The translations under genes were made by a program, and so were the position numbers. Source: Lachnospiraceae bacterium (GTDB lineage Bacteria; Bacillota; Clostridia; Lachnospirales; Lachnospiraceae). Taken from it: a DNA stretch of 64,000 bases. Of the stretch, positions 25,241 to 36,798 are shown piece after piece. The stretch is from the NCBI GenBank assembly GCA_015057435.1, contig SVEJ01000008.1, forward strand, positions 1-64,000, read 5' to 3'. The stretch's first letter is position 1. The number at the start of each line of letters is the position of its first letter. Under the pieces are notes generated by a model. That model saw only the letters and a list, made by a program, of their open reading frames with translations, was not told where the DNA came from and did no database searches.

Positions 25241-27127
25241 ATGGAAACAAGATGTTTACGAGAGTGGATAAGTGAAGATTTGCATCTGACACAGGAAGAT
25301 GTTGTTAAGATGGCGACAGAGTTGCTTAATCAGATGGAAAAACGTGGTGAAGACAACAGTTCGTTTTTGGTATTCACACTCAGCAATATCTTTATGAAAC
25401 AGACGGAAGGAATTCGCAGTTTTTGGTATGAAGATGTATCCGACACACAACTTTTTATGAAAGAAAAACATATGTATATGCCATGTCTTGAAGACGACAA
25501 GATGGAAATATCGGTGACACTGTATTCGCTTGGGATGATTATGTATCAATTGTTAAATGAGAATCGGTTTCCGTTCGTGGAAGATGGCATGTCGTATCAT
25601 CAGATTCAAAAGATGACAGAGCGGCGTTTTAGCGAATGCTTGCCCCCGATTTCTGATATAGATGAGAAATTTTATAATGTTCTTTCGAAACTGTGTGATT
25701 ATCGTGAGGATATGCGCTATCAGGATGTTCGGAAATTACAGGAAGATTTGTATGCATTATCGCTTGTTGATGAAGAACCGGAAGCTTTCTTTGAAGACTT
25801 GGCAGATGGTAGCGATGTAAAAGAGCAAGAGGTAATACGGAGCACGAATGGCAAAACCTCTTTGGTGGTGAATCATTTGTTACATCGGCGGTATCGGATT
25901 GTTCGTGTGATAGGTGCCGGAGGATTTGGCATCACCTATGAAGCCTGGGATGAAAAAATGGCGATGAAGGTAGCAATCAAAGAATATTTTCCGAAGAATC
26001 TTGTTGCAAGAAATGCAGGCGATCATCATGTAACCGTGATGACACAGGCAGATGCGTTAGAATATAAGAAGGGCTTGAAACGTTTTATCAATGAAGCGAA
26101 ATCGTTAGCCAAGATGAGCAATTATGATGTTATCGTCAATGTGTTTGATTACTTTGAGGAGAATCATACGGCTTACATTATTATGGAGTATCTGGAAGGA
26201 AAATCGCTGAAGACGCATTTGGATGAATGTGGGCAACTTCCCCTGGATCGAGTTGTACATTTAATGAAAATTTTGGCAAATGCCTTGCAGGAAGTGCATG
26301 ATAGAGGTTTGGTTCATCGGGATATTAATCCGGATAACATTTTTCTTTGTGAGAATGACCGTGTGCATATTATTGATTTTGGTGCGGCTAAGAATATAGA
26401 TACGCATGATAAAAAAACGCAGACAGTTATCCTGACTCCGCAGTATGCGCCATTGGAACAATTTCAAAAGCAAAGCCGTAATGATGCGACGTTGGATGTA
26501 TACGCCCTAGGTGCGACGATGTATAAGACTTTGACGGGACAGACTCCACCATCTGCAATTGATCGAATCGGAACGGATCGACTTGTTGCACCGCGAAAAA
26601 TAAGGACTGAGGTTCCGGTTGAATTAGAACAGATTGTTTTAAAATGCATGGCATTATATCCGAAAGATCGCTATCAGACTATGCAAGAACTTTTGGAAGA
26701 CTTAATGGAGTCTGATAAGCGCTCGTCATCAAAATGGAATGCGGCGTCCGAAGTTGTGAAAAAACATTTTTGGAAAATTACAGGTATTTGTGTTTGTCTC
26801 ATTTTATTGATGAGTGTTGGCATTGTGCGCCGGAATAGCATAGAACTATATGGTTATCCGTGTGAGATTGTATTGAGAATGCCTACTAATTGGTTTGATA
26901 CCGGAATTGATAAACAGGTTGATAAAGTGAACATTTATGCGCAAACATATCAAAATGAACTGAAAGAAAAACAACGTATCGAAGAGGAAAAAGCACAGAA
27001 GGCAGAACAAGAGACAGTTTCTTCGGAAAAGACGACGGAGTCCGATACTTCTGCTGCATCATCTAATGAAGAAAAGATAGATGAGAAATTAATGATTCCG
27101 GATAGCGATATTATAGATGTCAACTAA
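25241..27127 (+). CDS. Membrane Ser/Thr kinase with N-terminal C-lobe-only pseudokinase (copy 2)
   Basis: Protein of 628 aa. Residues 1-185 are the same degenerate C-lobe-like domain as in copy 1 (LYSLGMIMYQLL; LCDYREDMRYQD). Residues about 215-490 are an intact-looking kinase: GAGGFG (225-230), Lys247, HRD with Asp361 (again HRDINPDN), DFG Asp379, and APLEQFQ in the activation segment. A single membrane helix lies at about 513-532 (ITGICVCLILLMSVGIV), followed by an outer segment of about 95 residues ending in a Ser/Thr/Glu-rich tail. So this copy could sense outside signals while copy 1 is soluble. The tail overlaps an upstream in-frame extension of the next gene, but not its likely start. 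Confidence 0.8.
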   Translation: METRCLREWISEDLHLTQEDVVKMATELLNQMEKRGEDNSSFLVFTLSNIFMKQTEGIRSFWYEDVSDTQLFMKEKHMYMPCLEDDKMEISVTLYSLGMIMYQLLNENRFPFVEDGMSYHQIQKMTERRFSECLPPISDIDEKFYNVLSKLCDYREDMRYQDVRKLQEDLYALSLVDEEPEAFFEDLADGSDVKEQEVIRSTNGKTSLVVNHLLHRRYRIVRVIGAGGFGITYEAWDEKMAMKVAIKEYFPKNLVARNAGDHHVTVMTQADALEYKKGLKRFINEAKSLAKMSNYDVIVNVFDYFEENHTAYIIMEYLEGKSLKTHLDECGQLPLDRVVHLMKILANALQEVHDRGLVHRDINPDNIFLCENDRVHIIDFGAAKNIDTHDKKTQTVILTPQYAPLEQFQKQSRNDATLDVYALGATMYKTLTGQTPPSAIDRIGTDRLVAPRKIRTEVPVELEQIVLKCMALYPKDRYQTMQELLEDLMESDKRSSSKWNAASEVVKKHFWKITGICVCLILLMSVGIVRRNSIELYGYPCEIVLRMPTNWFDTGIDKQVDKVNIYAQTYQNELKEKQRIEEEKAQKAEQETVSSEKTTESDTSAASSNEEKIDEKLMIPDSDIIDVN

Positions 27128-27164
27128 TCTGTTAATAGTGCATAGAAATAGGGAGGGTGTACAT

Positions 27165-28733
27165 ATGAAGAAAAAAATGAAACAAAATGGATTGATGTAT
27201 AGTCTGTTGGGATTGCTATTTGTTTTATTTACTGTTTTGATATTAGACAGGGAGGCGCAGGCAGTCAATTACTATCAAACAGTAGATGAACTTAAGGCGA
27301 ATGCACAATGGCAGGAAAGTTATACAATAGGAACGAAGCAGCGCCTACATATAGACAAGATGGAAGATGCCCAGATAAATGGATGGTATGTGATGGATGA
27401 ACAAGGGAACCGTTTGGACTATACACAGCAATCTATGGTTATGCAGACGCTTGGCGAAATCTGTATTGAGGACATGTCGTTTCGTGAAGGGACGTATTAT
27501 CTTGTCGTAGGGTTGTTTTGTGACAGAGGGGAGAATATGGAGCCAAGATACGAGTATCAGGAAGGATATATAGAAATTCGGTATAAGGCACTAAGAGAAA
27601 TGCCGGTTGGTGTCGCTACCTTGGTTGGAAAGGGAACCTATGACTATTCCATATATCCGAATGGACAATTTCCGTATAAAATAACATACACATCTTCAAA
27701 TAGTAATATTGCAACGGTTGACGCTGCCGGCCGCGTTACGCCGGGAAAACAAAGCGGAGATGTTGCGATTGTGGCTACAGTGGAATATCCAAATCAGGAA
27801 CCGGTAACATTTACCGGAATATTGGATGTGACAAATCCAACTATGGAAAGTACGGTTGTGGTTGCAAGAAAAGAAACGCTTACGATTCCTATTTACGGTT
27901 CGTCGGAATATAGTACCTATTATTTTGGAAACAATCCGGAAAAGACAGAATATTCCAATAAGAAGTGTTCCGTTTACTTATATGGCAGCGAAGAAGAACA
28001 GTGTTTGAAACTCAGTATTTCTGCTAAAAATAAGAAAAAGAGCCAGAAGATTACGCTTACGGTAGATGGAAAAGTACTTACTTTCAAGGTTGTGTTTTCG
28101 AATCCGACCCTAAAGCAGAATGTACAGGTAGTGAAAAAAGGAAAAACATTAACAATTCCGGTTAAGGGATTAAAAAGCGGTTCGACAATCCAATATCAGA
28201 TTTCGGATGAGCGTATTGCCTATATAAATGCTGCGGGAAAGGTAAAAGGTAAGAAACTTGGTACGACATGGTTGAGCATGGATGTAGATGGTAAGACTTT
28301 TGACATTTTGATCGTTGTTCAAAAAGGTAAGCTCTACAAAGTAGTGAAATATGCAGCGAATCAGATTGGTGTAGCCAAGTATAGTCAGGAAAAGAGAATG
28401 CAGAAAGGTTATTATGATTGCAGTTCTCTTGTGTGGCGCTCGTATAAGGCGGCAGGAGTGAATATTGGCAATACGACATGGGCACTTAATTCGGACGGAT
28501 TTGCCAATTACTACTATAAAAAGGGGAAACATTATATAGGAAAGAAACTCAAAACTAACAAGAAATTAAAATGCGGCGATATTATCATTCGCGGCAAATA
28601 TAAAAAGGGGAAAGCGCAGACACACCATGCTGAGTTGTATATCGGAGATGGATATGTCATTGAAGCGGGGGATTACGGCGTGCATTTGTCTACTACGATG
28701 GGTGCGGATATTGCTGTAAGACCTTGTCCGTGA
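27165..28733 (+). CDS. Secreted NlpC/P60-type cysteine peptidase with Ig-like domains
   Basis: Protein of 522 aa. Signal peptide (about 1-33, ending AQAVN), a beta domain, two Big_2-like domains (about 160-380; YTSSNSNIATVDAAGRVTPGK) and a C-terminal NlpC/P60 (C40) domain with Cys419 in YYDCSSLVW and His488 in HHAELYIGDG. The family cleaves peptidoglycan stem peptides. GGGAGGGTG precedes ATG 27165; an in-frame start at 27117 overlaps the kinase gene. It ends the operon begun at 19577, tying wall hydrolysis to the kinase pair. Confidence 0.8.
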   Translation: MKKKMKQNGLMYSLLGLLFVLFTVLILDREAQAVNYYQTVDELKANAQWQESYTIGTKQRLHIDKMEDAQINGWYVMDEQGNRLDYTQQSMVMQTLGEICIEDMSFREGTYYLVVGLFCDRGENMEPRYEYQEGYIEIRYKALREMPVGVATLVGKGTYDYSIYPNGQFPYKITYTSSNSNIATVDAAGRVTPGKQSGDVAIVATVEYPNQEPVTFTGILDVTNPTMESTVVVARKETLTIPIYGSSEYSTYYFGNNPEKTEYSNKKCSVYLYGSEEEQCLKLSISAKNKKKSQKITLTVDGKVLTFKVVFSNPTLKQNVQVVKKGKTLTIPVKGLKSGSTIQYQISDERIAYINAAGKVKGKKLGTTWLSMDVDGKTFDILIVVQKGKLYKVVKYAANQIGVAKYSQEKRMQKGYYDCSSLVWRSYKAAGVNIGNTTWALNSDGFANYYYKKGKHYIGKKLKTNKKLKCGDIIIRGKYKKGKAQTHHAELYIGDGYVIEAGDYGVHLSTTMGADIAVRPCP

Positions 28734-28836
28734 AGCTCGTGATGAAGAAAAGGAAGGTGAGAATGACATGTGTGAAGCAATACGCCAAATTAAGGAAGAA
28801 GGAAAGGTAGAAGGAAGAGCAGATAATATTATATAA
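28720..28836 (+). pseudogene. C-terminal relic of an Rpn/PD-(D/E)XK family transposase-like gene
   Basis: After a stop at 28717-28719, a frame reads DLVREARDEEKEGEND, then MCEAIRQIKEEGKVEGRA, to TAA 28834-28836. The CEAIRxIKEEGxxEGRA pattern is the usual tail of the Rpn (YhgA-like) nuclease/transposase family. The rest of the gene is absent and the fragment overlaps the end of the NlpC/P60 gene, so an old insertion or deletion junction lies here. Confidence 0.6.
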
Positions 28837-28851
28837 TTGATTCCGGAATCG

Positions 28852-28883
28852 AGCATTCTTGCAGTTATGCAAGGATGCTTTTT
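28852..28883 (+). terminator. Terminator upstream of rpoB
   Basis: AGCATTCTTGCA 28852-28863 pairs with TGCAAGGATGCT 28868-28879 (one G-T wobble), loop GTTA, then TTTTT. It insulates rpoB from the accessory genes. The rest of 28884-29029 is AT-rich with nothing else recognised. Confidence 0.85.
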
Positions 28884-29029
28884 CTGTTTTAATGGTACTT
28901 TAACAAAAATACTATCTGTTTGGTAATGTTGTTCTTCTATATATTATAACAATATATGGAAAAAAATATTATCACAATACAACATCTATTGTTCGTAAAA
29001 ATCTATTGAAAAAAACATACAAATTTTGG

Positions 29030-29058
29030 TTGACACTTGAATTTTAGAATGTTAGAAT
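29030..29058 (+). promoter_or_regulatory. Promoter of rpoB-rpoC
   Basis: TTGACA at 29030-29035, a 17-base spacer, and TAGAAT at 29053-29058 with TG two bases before it. A second TAGAAT is at 29061-29066. The leader contains a 7-base hairpin (ATTGTGG 29073-29079, CCGCAAT 29088-29094) and a short repeat of AACGTTGAAAA. Confidence 0.85.
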
Positions 29059-29153
29059 ACTAGAATGTGATTATTGTGGGTATCTATCCGCAATGATTCG
29101 TGAAAACGTTGAAAAACGTTGAAAAATCATATATTCAAGGGGTGAAAACGTCA

Positions 29154-32100
29154 ATGGAAAAGAGCAGAATCAGTCCTGTGCAGGCGGGAAAAGGAATCCG
29201 AATGAGTTATTCCAGACAAAAGGAAGTACTTGAGATGCCTAATTTAATCGAAGTACAAAAAGACTCATACAAGTGGTTCTTAGAAACAGGACTTAAAGAA
29301 GTGTTCGAAGACATTTCTCCAATCACAGATTACAGTGGTCAGTTAAGTTTGGAATTTATCGATTTCCAGCTGTGCGAGGAGGATGTTAAGTACTCAATTG
29401 AGGAATGTAAGGAAAGAGATGCAACATATGCAGCTCCTTTGAAGGTGAATGTACGTCTTCATAACAAAGAAACAGATGAAATCAATCAGCATGATATCTT
29501 CATGGGTGATTTGCCGTTGATGACACAGACGGGTACGTTTGTGATTAACGGTGCAGAACGTGTTATCGTAAGTCAGTTAGTGCGTTCTCCTGGTATCTAT
29601 TATGCGATTGGTCATGATAAGTTAGGTAAGACGTTGTATTCATGTACCGTAATTCCTAACCGTGGTGCATGGTTAGAGTACGAAACAGATTCTAATGACG
29701 TATTTTACGTTCGTGTAGATAGAACAAGAAAGGTGCCAATTACCGTATTGATTCGTTCTTTGGGTGTTGGAACCAATGAAGAAATTCGCGAAATGTTTGG
29801 TGATGAGCCAAAGATTTTGGCAAGTATCGAAAAGGATCCATCTAACAGTTACGAAGATGGTTTACTTGAGTTGTACAAAAAAATCCGTCCGGGTGAGCCT
29901 TTGGCAGTTGAAAGTGCTGAAAGCTTAATTAACGCGATGTTTTTTGACCCAAGACGTTATGACCTTGCAAAAGTAGGTCGTTATAAGTTTAATAAGAAGC
30001 TTGCATTTAAGAATCGTGTAGCAGGTCACGTATTAGCTGAGGATGTAGTAAGTCCGGTTACAGGTGAAATTATTGCTAACGCAGGAGACAAGCTTACAAG
30101 AGAAAGTGCAACTGCAATTCAGAATGCAGCAGTACCATTTGTTATGATTCAGACAGAAACACGCAATGTAAAGGTGCTTTCTAATATGATGGTTGACATC
30201 AAGGAGTATGTTGATTTTGATGCAACAGAGCTTGGTGTGACAGAAGATGTATTTTACCCTGTTTTGGAGCAGTTATTAAAAGATTATACAGATGTTGAGG
30301 AATTGAAGCGTGCAATTAAACGTGATATTCATGATTTGATTCCTAAGCATATTACAAAAGAAGATATCTTGGCTTCTATCAGCTACAACATGCATTTGGA
30401 GTATGGAATTGGTACAGATGATGATATTGACCATTTAGGAAATCGTCGTATCAGAGCGGTAGGAGAGTTGCTTCAGAATCAGTATCGTATCGGTCTTTCA
30501 AGACTTGAGCGTGTGGTTCGTGAAAGAATGGCAACACAGGATGTTGAGACAATTTCACCACAGTCATTAATTAATATTAAGCCGGTAACAGCAGCAGTGA
30601 AGGAGTTCTTTGGAAGTTCTCAGTTATCGCAGTTTATGGATCAGAACAACCCGCTTTCAGAGTTGACACATAAGAGACGTTTATCAGCCCTTGGTCCAGG
30701 TGGTTTATCCCGTGACAGAGCCGGATTCGAGGTTCGAGACGTTCACTATACACACTATGGAAGAATGTGTCCGATTGAGACACCGGAAGGTCCTAACATC
30801 GGTTTGATTAACTCACTTGCAACATATGCAAGAATTAATGAGTACGGATTTGTTGAAGCTCCTTATCGTAAGCTCGATAAGGCTGACCCTGAGAATCCTG
30901 TTGTAACAGATGAAGTAGTATATTTGACAGCAGATGAAGAAGATAACTATGTAGTTGCGCAGGCAAATGAACCAATCAATGCAGACGGAACATTTGCAAA
31001 TGCACATATTGCAGGTCGTTATCGTGAAGAAACTGCTGAGTTTGATAAGAATAGAGTAGATTTGATGGACGTATCACCTAAGATGGTATTCTCGGTTGCT
31101 ACATCTATGATTCCTTTCTTGGAGAATGATGATGCGAACCGTGCGCTTATGGGTTCTAACATGCAGCGTCAGGCAGTTCCTCTTCTTAAGACAGAAGCGC
31201 CTGTTGTTGGTACAGGTATGGAATCTAAGGCAGCTGTTGACTCCGGTGTATGTATCGTTGCAAAACGTGACGGTATCGTTGAGAAGTCTACAAGTAAGGA
31301 AATCGTTATCAAATGTGATGACGGAACCAAAGATACTTACCATGTAATTAAGTTTGCGAGAAGTAACCAGGGTAACTGTATGAACCAGCGTCCAATCGTT
31401 GTTAAAGGCGAGAAGGTAAGAGCCGGTGAGGTTATCGCAGACGGTGCATCTACATCTAATGGTGAGATTGCGCTTGGTAAGAACCCATTGATCGGATTTA
31501 TGACTTGGGAAGGTTATAACTACGAGGATGCGGTATTGTTAAGTGAAAGATTGGTACAGGAAGACGTGTATACATCTGTTCACATTGAAGAATATGAAGC
31601 TGAAGCAAGAGATACAAAGCTTGGTTCAGAAGAGATTACAAGAGATTTGGCCGGACATGGTGCGGATGTATTAAAGGATCTTGATGAGAATGGTATTATT
31701 CGTATCGGTGCGGAAGTTCGTGCAGGTGACATTTTGGTAGGTAAGGTTACTCCTAAGGGAGAGACAGAGCTTACAGCAGAAGAGAGACTTCTTCGTGCAA
31801 TTTTCGGTGAGAAGGCAAGAGAAGTTCGTGATACTTCATTGCGTGTACCTCATGGAGCATTTGGTATTGTTATGGATACAAAAGTGTTCACAAGAGAGGC
31901 CGGCGATGAGTTGCCACCTGGAGTGAATAAGTCAGTTCGCGTATATATTGCACAGAAGAGAAAAATCAGCGTTGGTGATAAGATGGCTGGTCGTCATGGT
32001 AACAAGGGTGTAATTTCCCGTATTTTACCTGTAGAAGATATGCCGTTCTTGCCAAATGGCCGTCCGCTTGATATTGTATTGAATCCGCTTGGTGTACCTT

Positions 32101-32981
32101 CACGTATGAATATCGGTCAGGTATTGGAGATTCACTTAGGATTGGCTGCTCAGGCATTAGGATTTAAGATTGCAACACCGGTATTCGATGGTGCAAACGA
32201 GGAAGACATCATGGAAACACTTGAGATGGCGAATGATTATGTCAATGAAGAGTGGGATGCTTTTGAGAAGAAGTGGAAATCCCAAGTTTCAGATGAGGTA
32301 ATGGATTATCTTTATGAGAACCGTGACCACAGAGAAGAGTGGAAGGGTGTTCCTATTAATAGAACAGGTAAAGTTAGACTTCGTGATGGTAGAACAGGTG
32401 AGGAATTTGATTCACCGGTTACAATTGGTTTCATGCATTACTTGAAGCTTCATCACTTGGTTGATGATAAGATTCATGCACGTTCAACCGGTCCGTACTC
32501 ATTGGTAACACAGCAGCCGCTTGGTGGTAAAGCTCAGTTCGGTGGTCAGCGTTTCGGTGAGATGGAGGTTTGGGCTCTTGAGGCTTATGGTGCATCTTAC
32601 ACATTGCAGGAGATCTTAACGGTTAAGTCCGATGACGTTGTAGGACGTGTGAAGACTTACGAAGCAATTATTAAGGGTGACAACATTCCTGAACCGGGAA
32701 TCCCAGAGTCATTCAAGGTATTGCTTAAGGAATTCCAGTCACTTGCATTGGATGTACGTGTTCTTAGAGAGGACAATACAGAAGTAGAAATCGGCGAGAG
32801 TGTTGATTACAGCAATGAAGATATCAGACACTACGGTGATATGGAATATAATCAGGAAGAGTCTGAGATGAGAGAACATGGTTACGGCGGAGTTGATGAG
32901 AATGATGAGAGCTTCGAATTAGAGGGCGATTACACAGACGACTTCGATGATAGCTATGATGATGATAATTACGATGAGTAA
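29154..32981 (+). CDS. rpoB: RNA polymerase beta subunit
   Basis: Protein of 1275 aa, full length for Firmicutes. It forms, with beta prime, the catalytic cleft. Hallmarks include the rifampicin-pocket segment [21 protein letters not shown] (split here: [10 protein letters not shown] then [14 protein letters not shown]), [16 protein letters not shown], and the C-terminal [21 protein letters not shown]. The rifampicin-pocket residues look wild type. The end is an unusually acidic Asp/Glu tail (about 1240-1275). An in-frame ATG at 29100 is possible, but AAGGGGTG ahead of 29154 and family alignment favour the later start. It is transcribed from its own promoter rather than from rplJ-rplL. Confidence 0.97.
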   Translation: MEKSRISPVQAGKGIRMSYSRQKEVLEMPNLIEVQKDSYKWFLETGLKEVFEDISPITDYSGQLSLEFIDFQLCEEDVKYSIEECKERDATYAAPLKVNVRLHNKETDEINQHDIFMGDLPLMTQTGTFVINGAERVIVSQLVRSPGIYYAIGHDKLGKTLYSCTVIPNRGAWLEYETDSNDVFYVRVDRTRKVPITVLIRSLGVGTNEEIREMFGDEPKILASIEKDPSNSYEDGLLELYKKIRPGEPLAVESAESLINAMFFDPRRYDLAKVGRYKFNKKLAFKNRVAGHVLAEDVVSPVTGEIIANAGDKLTRESATAIQNAAVPFVMIQTETRNVKVLSNMMVDIKEYVDFDATELGVTEDVFYPVLEQLLKDYTDVEELKRAIKRDIHDLIPKHITKEDILASISYNMHLEYGIGTDDDIDHLGNRRIRAVGELLQNQYRIGLSRLERVVRERMATQDVETISPQSLINIKPVTAAVKEFFGSSQLSQFMDQNNPLSELTHKRRLSALGPGGLSRDRAGFEVRDVHYTHYGRMCPIETPEGPNIGLINSLATYARINEYGFVEAPYRKLDKADPENPVVTDEVVYLTADEEDNYVVAQANEPINADGTFANAHIAGRYREETAEFDKNRVDLMDVSPKMVFSVATSMIPFLENDDANRALMGSNMQRQAVPLLKTEAPVVGTGMESKAAVDSGVCIVAKRDGIVEKSTSKEIVIKCDDGTKDTYHVIKFARSNQGNCMNQRPIVVKGEKVRAGEVIADGASTSNGEIALGKNPLIGFMTWEGYNYEDAVLLSERLVQEDVYTSVHIEEYEAEARDTKLGSEEITRDLAGHGADVLKDLDENGIIRIGAEVRAGDILVGKVTPKGETELTAEERLLRAIFGEKAREVRDTSLRVPHGAFGIVMDTKVFTREAGDELPPGVNKSVRVYIAQKRKISVGDKMAGRHGNKGVISRILPVEDMPFLPNGRPLDIVLNPLGVPSRMNIGQVLEIHLGLAAQALGFKIATPVFDGANEEDIMETLEMANDYVNEEWDAFEKKWKSQVSDEVMDYLYENRDHREEWKGVPINRTGKVRLRDGRTGEEFDSPVTIGFMHYLKLHHLVDDKIHARSTGPYSLVTQQPLGGKAQFGGQRFGEMEVWALEAYGASYTLQEILTVKSDDVVGRVKTYEAIIKGDNIPEPGIPESFKVLLKEFQSLALDVRVLREDNTEVEIGESVDYSNEDIRHYGDMEYNQEESEMREHGYGGVDENDESFELEGDYTDDFDDSYDDDNYDE

Positions 32982-32998
32982 TGGAAGGAGAGCAAAAA

Positions 32999-35900
32999 AT
33001 GTCAGCAAATTATAATCAAGAAACAGAGCAACAAATGAACTTTGATGCGATTAAAATTGGCCTTGCTTCTCCTGATAAGATTAGAGAATGGTCAAGAGGC
33101 GAAGTAAAAAAGCCGGAGACAATCAACTACAGAACATTAAAACCTGAAAGAGACGGTTTGTTCTGTGAGAAGATTTTTGGACCAAGCAAAGACTGGGAAT
33201 GTCATTGTGGTAAGTACAAAAAGATTCGTTACAAAGGTGTTGTCTGTGACCGTTGTGGAGTAGAAGTAACGAAGGCAAATGTAAGACGTGAGAGAATGGG
33301 TCACATTGAACTTGCTGCCCCTGTATCACACATTTGGTACTTCAAGGGTATTCCAAGTAGAATGGGATTGATTCTTGATATTTCACCAAGAACATTGGAA
33401 AAAGTATTGTACTTTGCATCTTATGTTGTATTAGATCCGGGTGAGACAAATCTTGCTTATAAGCAGGTTCTTACTGAGAAGGAATTCAGAGATGCAGAAG
33501 AGGAATACGGATATAACAAGTTCCGTGTCGGAATGGGTGCAGAAGCTGTTAAGGAGTTGTTACAGGCAATTGACTTAGAGGCAGAGTCTGTGGAACTTAA
33601 GGTTGCACTTAAGGAATCTACAGGTCAAAAACGTGCCAAGATCATTAAGAGATTGGAAGTTGTAGAAGCATTTAAGGGTTCTGACAACAAGCCGGAATGG
33701 ATGATTCTTGATGCAGTTCCTGTTATTCCACCGGATATTCGTCCGATGGTTCAGTTAGATGGTGGTCGTTTTGCAACATCTGACTTGAATGATTTGTATA
33801 GAAGAATTATCAACCGTAACAATCGTTTGAACAGATTGTTGGAGTTAGGTGCTCCTGATATCATTGTTCGTAATGAAAAGCGTATGCTTCAGGAAGCGGT
33901 TGATGCATTAATTGATAACGGTCGTCGTGGACGTCCTGTTACAGGTCCTGGTAACAGAGCACTTAAGTCACTTTCTGACATGCTAAAAGGTAAGCAGGGA
34001 CGTTTCCGTCAGAACCTCTTGGGTAAGCGTGTTGACTACTCAGGTCGTTCGGTTATCGTAGTAGGTCCGGAACTTAAGATTTATCAGTGTGGTCTTCCAA
34101 AAGAGATGGCAATTGAGCTGTTTAAGCCATTTGTTATGAAAGAGTTAGTAGGAAGAAAGCTTGCACATAATGTGAAATCTGCCAAGAAGATGGTAGAGAA
34201 ATTAGAGACAGAAGTATGGGATGTATTAGAGGATGTAATCAAAGAACATCCTGTAATGCTTAACCGTGCCCCGACACTTCACAGACTTGGTATTCAGGCA
34301 TTTGAACCAATCCTTGTAGAAGGTAAGGCAATCAAGCTTCACCCGTTAGTATGTACAGCATATAACGCCGACTTCGACGGTGACCAGATGGCGGTGCATT
34401 TACCACTTTCTGTAGAGGCACAGGCTGAGTGTAGATTCTTGCTTCTTTCACCAAATAACTTATTGAAACCTTCAGATGGTGCGCCGGTAGCAGTTCCTTC
34501 ACAGGATATGGTACTTGGTATCTACTATTTGACAATTGATAAGCCGGGTGACAAGGGCGAAGGTAAGATTTTCAAGTCTAAGAATGAAGCAATTCTTGCT
34601 TATGAGAATGGCGAGATTACATTACATGCTAAGATCAAAGTTCGTGTAAGAGGAACATTGTCTGATGGCACACAAGGTTATACAACAATTGAGTCTACAT
34701 TGGGTAGAATTTTATTCAATGAGATTATCCCACAGGATTTGGGTATTGTAGACCGTACAATTCCGGGTAATGAGCTTGTACTAGAGATTGATTACTTGGT
34801 TGGCAAGAAGCAGTTAAAAGTAATTTTGGATAAATGTATCAATACACATGGTGCTACTAAGACAGCAGAAGTTTTGGATGATATCAAGAGTATTGGTTAT
34901 AAGTATTCTACAAAGGGTGCGCTTACTGTATCTATTTCTGAGATGACAGTGCCTGCTGCTAAGAAGGAAATTCTTGCAGAGGCTCAGCAGACTGTAGAGT
35001 TAATCATGGAGAAATTCAAGTATGGTTACGTTACAGAAGAAGAGCGTTACGCTGCAGTAGTTCGTACTTGGGAAGCTGCTGATAAGAAGCTTACAAAAGC
35101 ATTGTTAGATGGTCTTGACACTTACAATAATATCAAGATGATGGCTGAGTCAGGAGCCCGTGGTTCTAATCAGCAGATTAAACAGTTAGCAGGTATGCGT
35201 GGTTTGATGGCAGATACAACAGGTCGTACAATCGAACTTCCAATCAAGTCAAACTTCCGTGAAGGTCTTGACGTATTGGAGTACTTCATTTCTGCGCATG
35301 GTGCTCGTAAAGGTCTTTCGGATACAGCGCTTCGTACAGCGGACTCAGGTTATTTGACACGTCGTTTGGTAGATGTATCTCAGGATTTGATTATCCGTGA
35401 GGTTGACTGTTGCGAAGGTACAGGTGAGATTCCTGGTTCTGTAGTAGAAGCATTTATGGAAGGCAAAGAGATGATTGAAAGCTTCCAGGAGCGTATTACA
35501 GGTCGTTATGCAGCAGAGTCTGTATTTGATAAGAATGGTGAGATGATTGTAAAGGCAAACCATATGATTACACCAAAGAGAGCAGAGAGAATTCTTGCTT
35601 CAGGTGTGGATGCAGATGGTAATGCAATTACAAAGCTTAAGATTCGTAACATCTTGAATTGTAAGTCACATATTGGTGTATGTGCGAAGTGTTATGGTGC
35701 CAACATGGCAACCGGTACAGCTGTTCAGGTTGGTGAGGCTGTTGGTATTATCGCTGCACAGTCAATTGGTGAGCCGGGTACACAGCTTACAATGAGAACA
35801 TTCCATACCGGTGGTGTTGCGGGTGACGATATTACACAGGGTCTTCCTCGTGTCGAAGAGTTGTTTGAGGCTCGTAAGCCGAAGGGTCTTGCTATTATCA

Positions 35901-36649
35901 CTGAATTTGGTGGTAAGGTTCAGATTCGTGATACGAAGAAGAAGCGTGAGGTTGTCGTAACCAATGATGAAACAGGTGAATCTAAGGCATATCTAATTCC
36001 ATATGATTCAAGAATTAAGGTGTTAGATGGTCAGATGGTTGAAGCCGGTGATGAGATTACAATCGGTTCTGTTAATCCGCATGATATTCTTAAGATTAAG
36101 GGTGTTCGTGCTGTTCAGGATTATATGATCCGCGAAGTACAGAAAGTATACCGTTTGCAGGGTGTTGATATCAACGATAAGCATATCGAAGTAATCGTAC
36201 GTCAGATGCTTAAGAAGATTAAGATTGAAAATGGCGGAGATACAGAATACTTACCTGGTACATTGGTAGATGTATTAGATTACAACGATGCAAATGAGAA
36301 GATGTTAGAAGAAGGAAAAGAAGTTGCACAGGGAACACAGGTAATGCTCGGTATTACAAAAGCTTCTCTTGCTACTAATTCGTTCTTGTCAGCAGCATCA
36401 TTCCAGGAAACAACGAAGGTTCTTACAGAAGCAGCAATTAAGGGTAAGGTTGATCCATTGATTGGTTTGAAAGAGAACGTATTGATTGGTAAGTTGATTC
36501 CTGCAGGTACAGGTATGAAGCGTTATCGTAGCGTAAAGCTTGATAGTGAAGAGATGATCGAGAACTTTGATGATAGCGATTTGGTTATCGATGAAGTTGT
36601 TGAAGATGTGACAGATGCTGAAGAAGCAATGGTTACAACAGAAGAGTAG
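32999..36649 (+). CDS. rpoC: RNA polymerase beta prime subunit
   Basis: Protein of 1216 aa. It contains the N-terminal zinc-binding [20 protein letters not shown], the active-site [13 protein letters not shown] whose Asp residues hold the catalytic magnesium, and the second zinc site [19 protein letters not shown] at 32985-32990 sets ATG 32999, 17 bases after rpoB; an earlier in-frame ATG at 32981 overlaps the rpoB stop. The C-terminus is acidic, like that of the beta subunit. Confidence 0.97.
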   Translation: MSANYNQETEQQMNFDAIKIGLASPDKIREWSRGEVKKPETINYRTLKPERDGLFCEKIFGPSKDWECHCGKYKKIRYKGVVCDRCGVEVTKANVRRERMGHIELAAPVSHIWYFKGIPSRMGLILDISPRTLEKVLYFASYVVLDPGETNLAYKQVLTEKEFRDAEEEYGYNKFRVGMGAEAVKELLQAIDLEAESVELKVALKESTGQKRAKIIKRLEVVEAFKGSDNKPEWMILDAVPVIPPDIRPMVQLDGGRFATSDLNDLYRRIINRNNRLNRLLELGAPDIIVRNEKRMLQEAVDALIDNGRRGRPVTGPGNRALKSLSDMLKGKQGRFRQNLLGKRVDYSGRSVIVVGPELKIYQCGLPKEMAIELFKPFVMKELVGRKLAHNVKSAKKMVEKLETEVWDVLEDVIKEHPVMLNRAPTLHRLGIQAFEPILVEGKAIKLHPLVCTAYNADFDGDQMAVHLPLSVEAQAECRFLLLSPNNLLKPSDGAPVAVPSQDMVLGIYYLTIDKPGDKGEGKIFKSKNEAILAYENGEITLHAKIKVRVRGTLSDGTQGYTTIESTLGRILFNEIIPQDLGIVDRTIPGNELVLEIDYLVGKKQLKVILDKCINTHGATKTAEVLDDIKSIGYKYSTKGALTVSISEMTVPAAKKEILAEAQQTVELIMEKFKYGYVTEEERYAAVVRTWEAADKKLTKALLDGLDTYNNIKMMAESGARGSNQQIKQLAGMRGLMADTTGRTIELPIKSNFREGLDVLEYFISAHGARKGLSDTALRTADSGYLTRRLVDVSQDLIIREVDCCEGTGEIPGSVVEAFMEGKEMIESFQERITGRYAAESVFDKNGEMIVKANHMITPKRAERILASGVDADGNAITKLKIRNILNCKSHIGVCAKCYGANMATGTAVQVGEAVGIIAAQSIGEPGTQLTMRTFHTGGVAGDDITQGLPRVEELFEARKPKGLAIITEFGGKVQIRDTKKKREVVVTNDETGESKAYLIPYDSRIKVLDGQMVEAGDEITIGSVNPHDILKIKGVRAVQDYMIREVQKVYRLQGVDINDKHIEVIVRQMLKKIKIENGGDTEYLPGTLVDVLDYNDANEKMLEEGKEVAQGTQVMLGITKASLATNSFLSAASFQETTKVLTEAAIKGKVDPLIGLKENVLIGKLIPAGTGMKRYRSVKLDSEEMIENFDDSDLVIDEVVEDVTDAEEAMVTTEE

Positions 36650-36657
36650 ATGATATT

Positions 36658-36684
36658 AGAGGTAGGCAGGTTCTGTCTACCTCT
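36658..36684 (+). terminator. Hairpin after rpoC
   Basis: A 12-base stem (AGAGGTAGGCAG 36658-36669, CTGTCTACCTCT 36673-36684, one wobble) starts 8 bases after the rpoC stop. The T tract is weak (ATTTGTGTT). Confidence 0.75.
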
Positions 36685-36798
36685 ATTTGTGTTATAATAT
36701 ATGTCAAGCGGATATGCTTTGCGCAAGTTTACTTGCAAGAGCGGATTTTGCATGCAACCATGTTATAAGAATTAGGAAGTACAATGGAGGGGTATGAG

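Noticed and set aside
30600-30790. Possible rifampicin-resistance change in rpoB
   Set aside because: The pocket residues read as the usual sensitive sequence.
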